Shown: positions 53,308 through 62,266 of the stretch, one piece after another
Layout of the letters: the number at the start of each line of letters is the position of its first letter
Position numbering within the stretch: position 1 is the stretch's first letter
Assembly: GCA_963742865.1 (NCBI GenBank)
Contig: CAVUNW010000042.1
Coordinates: forward strand, 50,469-114,468
Direction of reading: 5' to 3'
DNA from: Bog-532 sp963742865
GTDB lineage: Bacteria > Actinomycetota > Actinomycetes > Streptosporangiales > Streptosporangiaceae
Length of the DNA: 64,000 bases
The notes under the pieces: model-generated
What the model saw: the letters and a program-made list of their open reading frames with translations, nothing else
What the model was told of the DNA's origin: nothing
Databases searched by the model: none
Program-made: the position numbers and the translations under genes

Positions 53308-54870
53308 GTGATCTATTCCGGCGGGCCGCTTGAGGCTGATGTCCCAGATAGTGATCTTGCTAGTTTCACGCTTCACCGCGCGAAGGAGCTTGGCGGCAAG
53401 CCTGCGCTGGTAGATGGTCCTTCCGGGCGGGCGCTGAGTTATGCCGATCTTGAGCGGTCGGTGCGTAGCTTGGCTGCTGGGCTGAGCGCGCGCGGGTTCG
53501 CCAAGGGCGACACGTTCGCGATCTTCCTGCCCAACGTTCCCGAGTATGCGGTCGCCTTCCTTGGCGTGGTGGCGGCTGGCGGAAGCTGCACCACAGCTAA
53601 CCCCCGCTACACGGTGCGCGAGCTCGGTTACCAGCTCGCCGATTCGCGAGCGACGCTGCTGCTGACGGTGCCGCCGTTACTCAACGTCGCCCGCCAGGCC
53701 GCTGCACAGGCCGGTGACTGCGAGGTGTTCGTGCTCGGCCAAGCCACCGGCGCTGCGCCCTTCTCCGAGCTGCTCGGCGACCCCGGCGCGGCACCGAAGG
53801 TGGCGTTCGACCCGGCCAACGACATCGCCGCGGTCCCGTATTCGAGCGGCACGACCGGGCTGAGCAAGGGAGTGATGCTCAGCCACCGCAACCTGGTCGC
53901 CAACATGGTTCAGTGCCAGGCCCTGTTCGCCCTGTCTCCCGACGACGTGGTGATCGCCGCGCTGCCGTTCTTCCACCTGGCCGGGCTGGCCGGGATCATG
54001 AACACCGGGCTGCGCGCAGGCGCGACAATCGTCACCATGCCCCGCTTCGAGCCCGGGCAGTTCCTCGATCTGCTGGAGCGCTACCAGGTGACGCGCGGCC
54101 ACGTGGTGCCGCCGATGGCGCTGGCGCTCGCCCGCCACCCGGCGATAGCCGACCGGAACCTCAGCGCCCTGCGGCACATCACGTGCGGCGCCGCGCCGCT
54201 GGGCGCGGAGCTGGAAGAGGAACTGGCCCAGCGAATGGGGTGCGATGTGAGCCAGATATACGGCCTGACCGAGACCAGCCCGATCACGCACATGGTGCCC
54301 CTCTTCAGCGGCGCGGGTAAGCGCGGCTCGGTCGGCCCGCCGGTCCCCGGCACCGAATGCCGCCTGGTCGACCCGCAGACCGGCACCGATGCCGCACCAG
54401 GGGAACGCGGCGAGGTATGGGTGCGCGGCCCGCAAGTGATGCGGGGCTACCTCAACAACGCAGAGGCGACCGCGGCGATGATCGACCGTGCGAACTGGCT
54501 GCACACCGGGGACCTCGGGGTCGCCGACGAGGACGGCTGGCTCACCATCGCCGACCGGGTCAAGGAGCTGATCAAATACAAAGGCCTGCAAGTCGCTCCC
54601 GCCGAGCTGGAGGCGATCCTGAACGCTCACCCGCAGGTCGCCGACTGCGCGGTGATCGGCGTCCCCGACAATGAGGCCGGGGAAGTGCCGAAGGCGTTCG
54701 TGGTCCCAGTGGGCGACGACTTCGACGCCGACGCGGTCCTCGCCTTCGTCGCCGGGCAGGTCGCGCCGTACAAGCGCATCCGCGTCCTCGCATGTGTGCC
54801 GGAGATCCCAAAGTCGCCGTCGGGGAAGATCCTCAGACGCCTGCTCCGCTCTCCTGGGCCTGTGAACTGA
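53308..54870 (+). CDS. AMP-forming acyl-CoA synthetase (4-coumarate-CoA ligase-like)
   Basis: A 520-residue ANL-superfamily ligase that activates a carboxylic acid as acyl-adenylate and transfers it to CoA. Motifs: P-loop AAVPYSSGTTGLSKGVMLSH, acyl-binding LPFFHLAGLAGIMNTGLRAG, YGLTETSPITHM, hinge LHTGDLGVADEDGWLTIADR and VKELIKYKGLQVAPAELEAI, and catalytic Lys in PKSPSGKILRRLL. Length is normal. GTG 53308 follows GAAGGGGGGCAACT and fits the family start; the open frame extends upstream but that sequence is not conserved. It is the first cargo gene of the island and lies next to dehydrogenase scraps, so a fatty or aromatic acid substrate is plausible. Confidence 0.92.
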   Translation: MIYSGGPLEADVPDSDLASFTLHRAKELGGKPALVDGPSGRALSYADLERSVRSLAAGLSARGFAKGDTFAIFLPNVPEYAVAFLGVVAAGGSCTTANPRYTVRELGYQLADSRATLLLTVPPLLNVARQAAAQAGDCEVFVLGQATGAAPFSELLGDPGAAPKVAFDPANDIAAVPYSSGTTGLSKGVMLSHRNLVANMVQCQALFALSPDDVVIAALPFFHLAGLAGIMNTGLRAGATIVTMPRFEPGQFLDLLERYQVTRGHVVPPMALALARHPAIADRNLSALRHITCGAAPLGAELEEELAQRMGCDVSQIYGLTETSPITHMVPLFSGAGKRGSVGPPVPGTECRLVDPQTGTDAAPGERGEVWVRGPQVMRGYLNNAEATAAMIDRANWLHTGDLGVADEDGWLTIADRVKELIKYKGLQVAPAELEAILNAHPQVADCAVIGVPDNEAGEVPKAFVVPVGDDFDADAVLAFVAGQVAPYKRIRVLACVPEIPKSPSGKILRRLLRSPGPVN

Positions 54871-55052
54871 CAGGACCCGTTGGCGCTTAAGTTGAGTGTC
54901 AGCGGAGCGCCGGGCAGATCTTCTCTTTACCATCGAGGCGCACGACGGTCGATCAGGGTTATTGTTGCAGTTCAGAGGACTTTGGCGGTCATATATGGTC
55001 AGTGCCGTACGGCACGGTTGCTGCACTTTGCTGCTGCACGCCTGCCGGTCAT

Positions 55053-55386
55053 TGACGCTTAATCGTCAGTAGCATATGGGAAGGAGATGGCTGTCTTGAC
55101 CTTTTAAGTCAAGCCATCCCAGGAGGATAAGGTTCACGCGTTAGGATACGCGACTCATCAGTACGTATTCGGAAATCGTGTGGCTGGGAGCAGGCTGAAC
55201 CGCGCCTACCAGGGCAAACGCGAACGGGACCACAGGACTTCCGAATAAGTTACACTCATCACGTGCCTCGCCGTTTTACTATCAAAAAATTGTCCACAGT
55301 ACCTAGAGTGATGCCTGCTGCGCGCCTTGACGCTTGAGCGTCATCTTTGTCGCCTTTTTCTGTCTTAATCCTTGACGCTTGCGTCT
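55053..55386. promoter_or_regulatory. Three TGACGCTT palindromic repeats upstream of kup
   Basis: TGACGCTTAATCGTCA (55053-55068), TGACGCTTGAGCGTCA (55328-55343) and TGACGCTTGCGTCT (55373-55386) share TGACG(C)..(G)CGTCA arms; the second is a perfect 6+6 palindrome. All are preceded by T or TT. They are likely operators for one dimeric regulator, spread over 330 bp upstream of kup. Confidence 0.5.
55085..55118 (+). promoter_or_regulatory. Stem-loop in the kup leader
   Basis: GATGGC..TTGAC and GTCAA.GCCATC pair across a CTTTTAA loop with a 3-nt bulge, followed by CCCAGGAGG. This could be a transcript hairpin, an attenuator or part of a leader RNA. Confidence 0.35.
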
Positions 55387-55745
55387 CAAAGGCGGCTCGG
55401 GCAGCCTCGGCGTCCAGCATCGGGCGTTTGCCAGGCCGGAAATGCCAGATACCGGACCTGCCGGGCTAGGCGTGACCGAATCATCCAGCCGCTACGACGT
55501 CGCGATTACTGTGGACAGGGATGGCGGCCACCTTCCCGGCTGAGTTCGCCGTGGCAGGGGGCTTGCCGGGAGGCGGCGTACTGGTGCTGATGACCGAAGT
55601 GCGCGAGGCCAGGCGCATGAGCGTGTCATACCACAGCGGCCGTGGTGCCGCCGCGACACCGGGCTGTCGTTGCAAGGCAGTCTGTTGGCTGGATTGTTCG
55701 TTAGGGTTAGCGCCTGGAGGCTCGGTGCGCTGGGAGGGGGAAACC

Positions 55746-57653
55746 GTGAGCGTGAGCCGGTCCGCTTCCGCCCAGTCGGCCCTCGCGGTCGGGGCTCTGG
55801 GAGTTGTCTTCGGGGATATCGGGACGAGCCCGCTGTACACCGAACAGACCGTCTTCAACCCGGCTGATCCGCACCCGGTCAAGGCGTCTACCGACAACAT
55901 CTTCGGGGTCGTCTCGCTGATCTTCTGGTCGGTGACGATCATCGTCACCATCACCTACGTCCTGCTGGTGATGCGCGCCGACAACGACGGCGAGGGCGGG
56001 ATCATGGCGCTGATCACCTTGATCCGTAGGCATGGAGTCCGAGGCAGCCGCCGGACGAAGGCCGCGTTGGCGGCACTCGGTATCTTCGGCGCGTCGCTGT
56101 TCTTCGGCGACAGCATGATCACCCCGGCGATCTCGGTGCTGTCCGCAATCGAGGGCGTCAAGGTCGCAGCACCATCGCTGTCCGACTTGGTCGTCCCGAT
56201 CACCGCGGCGATCATCGTCGTCTTGTTTCTGGTCCAGCATCTGGGCACGGGCGCGGTAGGGCGCCTGTTCGGGCCCGTCATGGCCATCTGGTTCGCCGCG
56301 ATCGGCCTGATCGGGGTGCACGGCATCGCCGCCCATCCGGCGATCCTGAAGGCGCTGTCGCCAACCTACGCCGTCGGCTTCCTGGCCGGCCATTTCGGGA
56401 CCGCGTTCTTCTCGCTGGCCGCCGTCGTCCTGGCCGTCACCGGAGCCGAGGCGCTGTACGCCGATATGGGGCACTTCGGCCGGTCGCCGATCACGCGGGT
56501 CTGGCTGGCCCTGGTCTTCCCCGCCTGCATCCTCAGTTACCTGGGTCAGGGCGCGCTGGTCCTGGGCGACCCGCGCACTATCACCAGCCCGTTCTTCCTG
56601 CTCGCCCCCGGGTGGGCGCGGCTCCCGATGGTCTTCCTGGCCGCTGCCGCGACCGTCATCGCCTCGCAGGCCGTCATCACTGGCGCGTTCTCGGTGGCGA
56701 GCCAGGCCGCCCGGATCGGCTACCTCCCGCGGCTGCGCGTCACGTATACCTCGGAGGAGACGATGGGCCAGATCTACGTGCCGTGGATCAACTGGCTGCT
56801 CCTGGTCGCCGTCCTCACGCTCGTCGTCACGTTCAGGAGCTCGGCCGCGCTGGCCTACGCGTTCGGCATGGCGGTGACCGGCACGATTACCATCACCACC
56901 CTGCTGTTCTTCTATATCGTCCGGTACCAGTGGCGCAGGCCATGGTGGATCGTCGCGCCCGGCGCCGCCTTCCTCCTCTCCGTTGACCTTCTCTTCTTCG
57001 CCGCCAATCTGACCAAGCTCGTGAGCGGAGCATGGCTACCCCTGCTGATCGCCATCGTCACGTTCACCGTCCTCACCACCTGGCAGCGGGGCCGCGAACT
57101 GGTCACCCGTCAGCGGCAACGAGACGAGGGGCAACTCTGGGCGTTCGTCGATCACCTCCACGCCATGAAGCCCCCGTTGCACCGGGTGCTCGGCACCTCG
57201 GTCTTCCTCAACCGCGGCAAGGACACTACCCCGCTGGCGCTGCGGGCGAACGTCGAACACAACCAGATCCTCCACGAGCACGTCCTCATCCTCGCCATCG
57301 AGACGATGCCTGTGCCCCACATTCCGGCCGCCGAGCGGCTCGCCGTCGACGACCTGGGCTACAAGGACGACCGGATCGTCCACGTCATCGCCCGATTTGG
57401 CTATATGGACCAGCAGAACGTCCCAGGCCTGCTGCCGCTGATCCGCCAGGCTGACATCGAGACTCCTCTCGATGACGACAGGCTGTCCTACTTCCTGTCG
57501 CGGATCGAGGTGGTCCCGGGCAACACCCCCGGTATGAGCCGCTGGCGCAAGCGCCTGTTCGTCGCGACCTCGCGGATCACCGCCGACGCCGCCGAGTACT
57601 TCCAGCTCCCCCGCGACCGCACCCTTATCATGGGTTCCCGCATCGAGCTTTAG
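55746..57653 (+). CDS. kup: KUP-family potassium uptake transporter
   Basis: A 635-residue K+/H+ symporter. The N-terminus has the family signature GALGVVFGDIGTSPLYT, then GEGGIMALITLIRRH and SLFFGDSMITPAISVLSAIE; twelve membrane helices extend to about residue 440, followed by a cytoplasmic domain (LHAMKPPLHRVLGTSVFLNR, VIARFGYMDQQNVPGLLPLI) that ends SYFLSRIEVVPG-like. GTG 55746 follows GGGAGGGGGAAACC and begins directly before the conserved region; upstream in-frame ATGs encode unrelated sequence. Carried within the putative island with an integrase 27 bp downstream. Confidence 0.94.
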   Translation: MSVSRSASAQSALAVGALGVVFGDIGTSPLYTEQTVFNPADPHPVKASTDNIFGVVSLIFWSVTIIVTITYVLLVMRADNDGEGGIMALITLIRRHGVRGSRRTKAALAALGIFGASLFFGDSMITPAISVLSAIEGVKVAAPSLSDLVVPITAAIIVVLFLVQHLGTGAVGRLFGPVMAIWFAAIGLIGVHGIAAHPAILKALSPTYAVGFLAGHFGTAFFSLAAVVLAVTGAEALYADMGHFGRSPITRVWLALVFPACILSYLGQGALVLGDPRTITSPFFLLAPGWARLPMVFLAAAATVIASQAVITGAFSVASQAARIGYLPRLRVTYTSEETMGQIYVPWINWLLLVAVLTLVVTFRSSAALAYAFGMAVTGTITITTLLFFYIVRYQWRRPWWIVAPGAAFLLSVDLLFFAANLTKLVSGAWLPLLIAIVTFTVLTTWQRGRELVTRQRQRDEGQLWAFVDHLHAMKPPLHRVLGTSVFLNRGKDTTPLALRANVEHNQILHEHVLILAIETMPVPHIPAAERLAVDDLGYKDDRIVHVIARFGYMDQQNVPGLLPLIRQADIETPLDDDRLSYFLSRIEVVPGNTPGMSRWRKRLFVATSRITADAAEYFQLPRDRTLIMGSRIEL

Positions 57654-57679
57654 CTGCTTTCACCTCGCACTGGAAGGCC

Positions 57680-58741
57680 ATGGAGGCTGACAAGGACCGG
57701 GGTGACTACCACGACCCCGACGCCGGGAAGATCCTGTTCAGCGACGTTGCCCATCGCTGGCTCAGCTCCCGCGTCGTGGACCCCTCGACCCTCGCTCGGT
57801 ACGAGACGGCCTACCGGCTGCACGTGATCCCGGCCTTCGGCCACCGCCCGGTCCGCGCCATCAAGCCATCGCGCATCCAGGCCTGGATCAGCGAACTCAG
57901 CGAACGATTCGAGCCTTCCACGGTTATAACATCGTTCCTGGCGTTGCAGGGAATCCTCGATCTCGCGGTAGCCGATGACGTCATCAGGAAGAATCCCGCG
58001 AAGTCACCCGTCATACGAGCGCCCGTCCAGACGGCCTCTGAAATACAGATATGGGAAGATCGGATAGTCATCTGCCTTATCGACGCCCATCCCGACTCAC
58101 TCCGCGCTCCACCCGAGCTCGCGGCTTCCTGCGGTCTACGCGAAGGGGAACTCTTCGGCATCGCACTGGAAGACTTTGACTTCGATGACAAAACCGTCCG
58201 GCTCCGTCGGCAGGTAAAGAAGCTCGGCGAGGGGTACGTATTCGCTCTGCCCAAGAATGACCGTGAACGAGTCATCCCACTTTCGGATTGGGCTATTCAA
58301 GCCGCTAAACGGCACATCGAGAAATACCCGCCGCAACCATATACCCTGCCCTGGGAAAAGCCAGGTGGGAAACCGCACACTTGCTACATCCTGTTCCGCT
58401 GGCACACGGACGGCCAGCACGTCAAAGCGCGTAACTATTCAGAGACCGTCTGGAAGCCCGCCCTCGTCAAGGCCGGAGTGATCCCCGCACCCGGCAGGGA
58501 CCGGCGCGGCCGGAGCCGCTACGCCACGACGCGTAAGGAAGGCGTCCATCAGCTCCGGCACTACTACGCCAGCGTCATGCTCGCGGGCGGCGTCTCCATC
58601 AAGGAGCTGGCCGAATACCTCGGCCACAGCGACCCGGCATTCACCCTCCGGGTCTACGCCCACATGCTGCCGTCCTCGCATGACCGCGCCCGCGTCGTCA
58701 TCAACGACCACTTCGCCGCGCTCATGATCACGGAACAGTGA
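57680..58741 (+). CDS. Tyrosine-type site-specific integrase
   Basis: A 353-residue recombinase. Residues about 18-105 are a SAM-like core-binding domain (FSDVAHRWLSSRVVDPSTLA, RYETAYRLHVIPAFG); the catalytic domain has Arg154 in SCGLREGELFG, H290-x-x-R293 in VHQLRHYYASVM, His316 in LGHSDPAFTLRV and nucleophile Tyr326 in RVYAHM, so all catalytic positions are present. The N-terminal arm-binding domain is short or absent. Codon use between 57950 and 58450 is notably less GC-rich, suggesting a separate origin. It sits 27 bp after kup and 85 bp before the right att-like repeat, so it is probably the island's own integrase. No excisionase gene was seen. Confidence 0.93.
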   Translation: MEADKDRGDYHDPDAGKILFSDVAHRWLSSRVVDPSTLARYETAYRLHVIPAFGHRPVRAIKPSRIQAWISELSERFEPSTVITSFLALQGILDLAVADDVIRKNPAKSPVIRAPVQTASEIQIWEDRIVICLIDAHPDSLRAPPELAASCGLREGELFGIALEDFDFDDKTVRLRRQVKKLGEGYVFALPKNDRERVIPLSDWAIQAAKRHIEKYPPQPYTLPWEKPGGKPHTCYILFRWHTDGQHVKARNYSETVWKPALVKAGVIPAPGRDRRGRSRYATTRKEGVHQLRHYYASVMLAGGVSIKELAEYLGHSDPAFTLRVYAHMLPSSHDRARVVINDHFAALMITEQ

Positions 58742-58826
58742 CGGGAACAGCACCCGGTCAGGGCCACGGCGAACCCGGTCCTGCCGTCGGTCGGTCCAAC
58801 GGCCGATTACCAACCGCCGAGCGTTT

Positions 58827-58918
58827 CCGCAGGTCAGGATTACCGGACCGGGAGTCCTGTCACCGCCCGGCCGATGATCATGCGCTGGATCTCGGAGGTG
58901 CCCTCGAAGATGGTGAAG
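58827..58918. repeat. att-like repeat, right (acyl-CoA dehydrogenase 3' end)
   Basis: The minus strand reads TIFEGTSEIQRMIIGRAVTG then LPVR and TAA (58840-58842). It matches the left copy over 92 bp with scattered substitutions. A second copy of the edge motif TTTCCGCAGGTCAG lies at 58938-58951, 114 bp after the first, and may be an integrase arm site. Confidence 0.75.
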
Positions 58919-59276
58919 ATAGTGGACTAGCGGGCAGTTTCCGCAGGTCAGTGGCGCGCGGAGGCCGTGGTATCAGCACGAATCCAGCACCGGATTTCCG
59001 AGGGTGCGGCGGTTTCCGGCCGCCCTGCGCATGTTGCCGAGCATGGGCGGACGCGGCCCAAGGATGCGCCGTAGACCCTGGTAACCCTCTCGGCTGAGTA
59101 CTGCGCCGAGGTACATCGGAGGTACATTTTCGCGCTGACCTGCCAGTATCCCGACCAGGACACCCGCCCGTGCCGCAATGGCGCGGGCCCTGGCCGCACA
59201 CGGGCCGGACGCCCGGGGATTGCCCCGCGGAACCCCGGCTAGCCGCAATGCCGGGGAGTTAAGAGCTCGCAGATGA
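58919..59276. other. Gap between island and transposon debris
   Basis: It contains the right 22-bp repeat (58969-58990). The minus strand has a 91-codon frame (58973-59248) with VPPMYLGAVLSREGYQGLRR and LGPRPPMLGNMRRAAGNRR, protein-like but without a recognised family or ribosome site. I do not call it a gene. Confidence 0.35.
58969..58990. repeat. 22-bp repeat, right copy
   Basis: GGTATCAGCACGAATCCAGC plus AC, differing at two positions from 52739-52760 and in the same orientation. It lies just outside the right 92-bp repeat. Confidence 0.6.
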
Positions 59277-60024
59277 TTAACACGCTGTCTTGATCTCTGG
59301 AGGCACGGTGATTTCCGCTGCGGTCGCCAAACTGTAGAGGTCGTCCAGGCTGGCGAGCCGGTGCGGGCCGGGCTGGATGGTGTGCCCGGCCTGGTCCAGG
59401 AGCTGGCGGATGTCGCGGATGCGCTTGTTGATTGTCTCGGACCGGACGCTGAACAGGTCGGCGATGGCGACCTGGGGCAGCGCCAGGCGCTGGTGGAGGG
59501 TGGTGGCCAGGAGCCGGTCGGCCAGGGTCAGGACAGGGCGGCGGCCGGTGCCGGGAGCGGCCAGCCGCGGGCGGTGGCCGCGGCGCTTGTCCAGGCTCGT
59601 CTCCCGCTGCTGGTCATGCAGGCTCATCAGCGCGGCGATCAGGGTGTCCCACTCCTGGGCTGGCAACCCGGTCAGCGCCGGGTGGCAAAGCCAGGCCAGG
59701 TCGGGACTGCGCCGGCCGGACGGATCGGGGGCACCGGCGGCCTGGTCGTATGCCTCGGGGCGGAGGGTGTAGTTCCAGTCGCTGTGCCAGTCGTGGCGGG
59801 TCAGCGGCAGAGCGTCCATCTGCCGGTCGCTGACCTTGACTCCGGTGCCGTAGGCGCTGGTGTCCAGTTCGGCGCGCACCCGCAGGCCGGTCCGGGTCGT
59901 GGTCGCGGCGATGGTCTGCACGATGACCTCGTGGCTGGTCAGCGGCCATCCCCGCCAGTTCATCGTGATGTGGGAGAACAGCCGGTGCCCGGCCTTGTTC
60001 CACTTCGACGTCCCCGGCCAATGC
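59277..60024 (-). pseudogene. ISAzo13-type transposase, C-terminal fragment
   Basis: About 248 codons from the C-terminal half: GTSKWNKAGHRLFSHITMNW (end of the catalytic domain), RGWPLTSHEVIVQTIAATTT, RTGLRVRAELDTSAYGTGVK and VSDRQMDALPLTRHDWHSDW, as in ISAzo13-family transposases. The last 110 residues add a helix-turn-helix-like extension (ADRLLATTLHQRLALPQVAI, ADLFSVRSETINKRIRDIRQ). The N-terminal half is cut off at 60024 by the end of the IS4-type element; it may lie beyond the window. Confidence 0.75.
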
Positions 60025-60481
60025 CGTTGCTTGACTTACTGAACTATCGCGGGGTGGAGTGTGAGCACCTTGGCGGCCACCCGGCGGGTAGGACGGCGGA
60101 TCTGGCCTGCCTTGCGGAAGGAGTACTTCGAGGCGGGGCGCTTGAGGAGCCGGTCGGCCTCGCGCAAGCGCCGGGCGCCGTTGTCGAGCTTGCGGCGGAC
60201 CTTCGCGGCCATGGTTGCCATGAACTGCCTGATCTGGACGGATGTCTGTGCGGACTGGCGGATGACGCTGCGCCGCACGTGCTTGAGGACCTTGACGAAG
60301 GAGATGCGGTCCGGGTCGATCCGCTCCTGGGCGGCCAGCCGCATGATGATCCGGGTCAGGCAGTGGTGCACCGCGAGATGCGCCCATGCCTCCTGGCGCA
60401 CCAGTTCCGGGTCCGCTGACCGCAAGATTTCCTGCGGGCCGCGCTGGAACGTCTTGACCTGCCGGAAGGAGGACTCGCTTT

Positions 60482-60553
60482 GTCGGGTAAGGCCGGCGGG
60501 TTGCCCCGCCGGCCTCCCCTCAGCACTGCCCGTGCGGCTTTCACCGCGGGTCA
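60482..60553 (-). ncRNA. Group II intron domains V and VI
   Basis: Domain VI: GGCCGGCGGG-GCAA-CCCGCCGGCC, a perfect 10-bp stem, followed by TTACCCGAC with a candidate branch-point A. Domain V is just upstream: GACCCGCGGTGAAAGCCGCA, CGGGCAGTGCTGAGGGG, resembling class C/bacterial domain V with the GAAA-containing loop. Domain V is somewhat degenerate. Confidence 0.7.
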
Positions 60554-62266
60554 GCGCAAGCAAGCCGCGAGGGCGCCGTGGGATTGCAGGCTGTGCGGCT
60601 GCGCTGGCGGGCGAGAAGCTCGCGCTGGCAGGCCGCGTGGACGAGGCGGGTTTGGTCACCGTCTGGTGAGCTGGACCGTCCGTGGTGGACGAGGTTGTCA
60701 GCGTTGATCGCCCTGCGGACGATGTGCAGCCACCATCGTTCCCACTCGTGGGGGGATTGCGGCGGCTGGTCGGCGGTCAGCACGGGTTCCCGGCAGATTG
60801 GGCAGCGGCCGTCCTGCTTGGTGAGCAGGCGCAGCGTGTAGCTGTCCAGCGGGGGTGTGACGCGCCGTCGCCGGGTGGCCCAGTACTCGGTCAGGGCGGG
60901 GTTATCTGGGGATGCCGCGCCTTTGACCATGGTGTGCCGGACGATGCCGGTCCAGGACAGTTTCACCAGGTGAGCGCCGCTGGTTGCGTCGCCGAATACC
61001 CAGTGGTCGTTCCTGGACTTGTTGTATTTGCCGAAGTAGCGGGCCACGATCCACTTCTTCGGCTTGCTGGCGTGCCTGAAGGTCGCCCATTTCCAGCAGA
61101 GCACCCACAGGTAATTGTCCAGGCTGGAGAAGGTCCCGGACGAGACCACGCCCCGGTAGTAGGCCGACCAGCCCCGGGTGATGGGGTTGATCTTGGCGAT
61201 GACCGCCGCCGCGTTGGCCCCGCGCAAGGCGCGGAACTCGGTGCGGAGCCGTTCCCGGATTCGCTGGATGGCCGCTTTCGATGGTTTGATCAGCAGCTTG
61301 CCGTTGTATCGCCTGATGTTGAAGCCCAGGAAATCGTACCCGTCATTGATGTGCACGATCCGGGTCTTTTCCTCGTTAAAGGTCAGGCCCCTGGGTGCCA
61401 GCCATTCGGCGATCGCGGCTTTGACCTGCTCCGCTTGCCGCTGGTGTGGCAGAGCGCGATCAGGTCGTCCGCATAGCGGATAACCATCGGTGAGCCCGGT
61501 TCCACACATCCCGCCTTATTGCCGCTGGCAGGGTAGTAGCGGACTCCGGCGGCTGTTTCCAGCCCGTGCAGTGGACATTCAGCAGGAGCGGGCTTATCCC
61601 GCCGCCCTGGGGTACTTCTTCTTCGGTCGGCGCAAACCCTTTTCCCTTTTCCATCACCCCGGCTTTCAGCCACTTCCGGATCAGGTCCCTGGCGGGAAAC
61701 GTTTCGATCGCTTCGAGTAGCCTGCCGTGATCGATTTGTCGAATGCCGTCGCCAGGTCCGCGTCCAGCGCCCATACCCGCTTAGCTTTTGGCGAACAGCA
61801 GGTCTGAAGATCGCCGCGATCGCGTCATGGCAGCCTCGGCCCGGCCGGAACCCGTACGATTTGGGCTCGAACCGGGATTTCCACTCGGGTTCCAGCGCGT
61901 TACGGACCCTGCCCTGGTGGCAGCGGTCCGCGATGACTGGAATTCCGAGCGGCCTCAGCTTTGCACGATTTCCCGCCTTGGGTATATAAACCCGCTTGAC
62001 CGGCCGGGGATTCCATGTTGAGGCTCACGGTGCACCCGCACCGCGAGGTCCATCCTGGCCCGGGAAGTCAGCGCGACCTCCCCATCGACCCCGGCGGTCT
62101 TGCGCCCAGCATTACGCTGCGTTGCCTGCCGCACGCTGACCAGCGTGTTCTCCAGCTCCGCAGCATGAGTTCCTGCAGGTTCCTGACCGTGGCCAGGAAA
62201 CCATCCTGTGCCGCCTTGAAGTACCCTGCGCAGTCGCCATACCTTTTCCTGTGCAGACGCAGTCAA
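60541..62266 (-). pseudogene. Group II intron reverse transcriptase/maturase with HNH, frameshifted
   Basis: Blocks in order on the minus strand: ENTLVSVRQATQRNAGRKTA-GVDG (RT0/RT1, near 62140), a finger/palm region, IDHGRLLEAIETFPARDLIR (near 61740), EEEVPQGGGISPLLLNV (61600), active site PMVIRYADDLIALCHT (61480) and then an intact stretch to 60541 with the maturase X domain (LNYW-like NPITRGWSAYYRG), KWIVARYFGK and an HNH nuclease (GRCPICREPVL, WERWWLHIVRRAINADNLVH). At least three frameshifts separate the blocks, so retromobility is probably lost while self-splicing may remain. Confidence 0.85.

Larger units (their letters stand above)
54871..55745. other. Long AT-richer leader region upstream of kup
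   Basis: About 870 bp with no recognised gene. It holds three TTGACGCTT-containing repeats and a stem-loop (separate entries). Several A/T runs, for example near 55283-55295, make it the least GC-rich stretch of the window. Its position before a potassium transporter suggests promoter or leader-RNA control, but I could not match it to the ydaO (c-di-AMP) riboswitch by eye. Confidence 0.45.
52875..58918. mobile_element. Putative integrative island bounded by acyl-CoA dehydrogenase 3' ends
   Basis: A 6-kb block is bracketed by two same-orientation 92-bp repeats (52875-52966, 58827-58918), each carrying the last 24 or so codons of an acyl-CoA dehydrogenase on the minus strand. A tyrosine integrase ends 85 bp inside the right repeat, the usual position beside an attachment site. 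Cargo: acyl-CoA synthetase and KUP potassium transporter. The spacers inside (54871-55740) and the integrase are poorer in GC than the window. No replication or conjugation gene is present, so it would be mobile only in trans. Confidence 0.55.

Noticed and set aside
54871..55745. ydaO-type c-di-AMP riboswitch before kup
   Set aside because: An expected class for K+ transporter leaders, but I could not identify its conserved core motifs in the sequence; a covariance search is needed.
58973..59248. 91-codon minus frame beside the right island repeat
   Set aside because: Contains protein-like stretches but overlaps the 22-bp repeat and has no recognised family; noted in the gap entry only.
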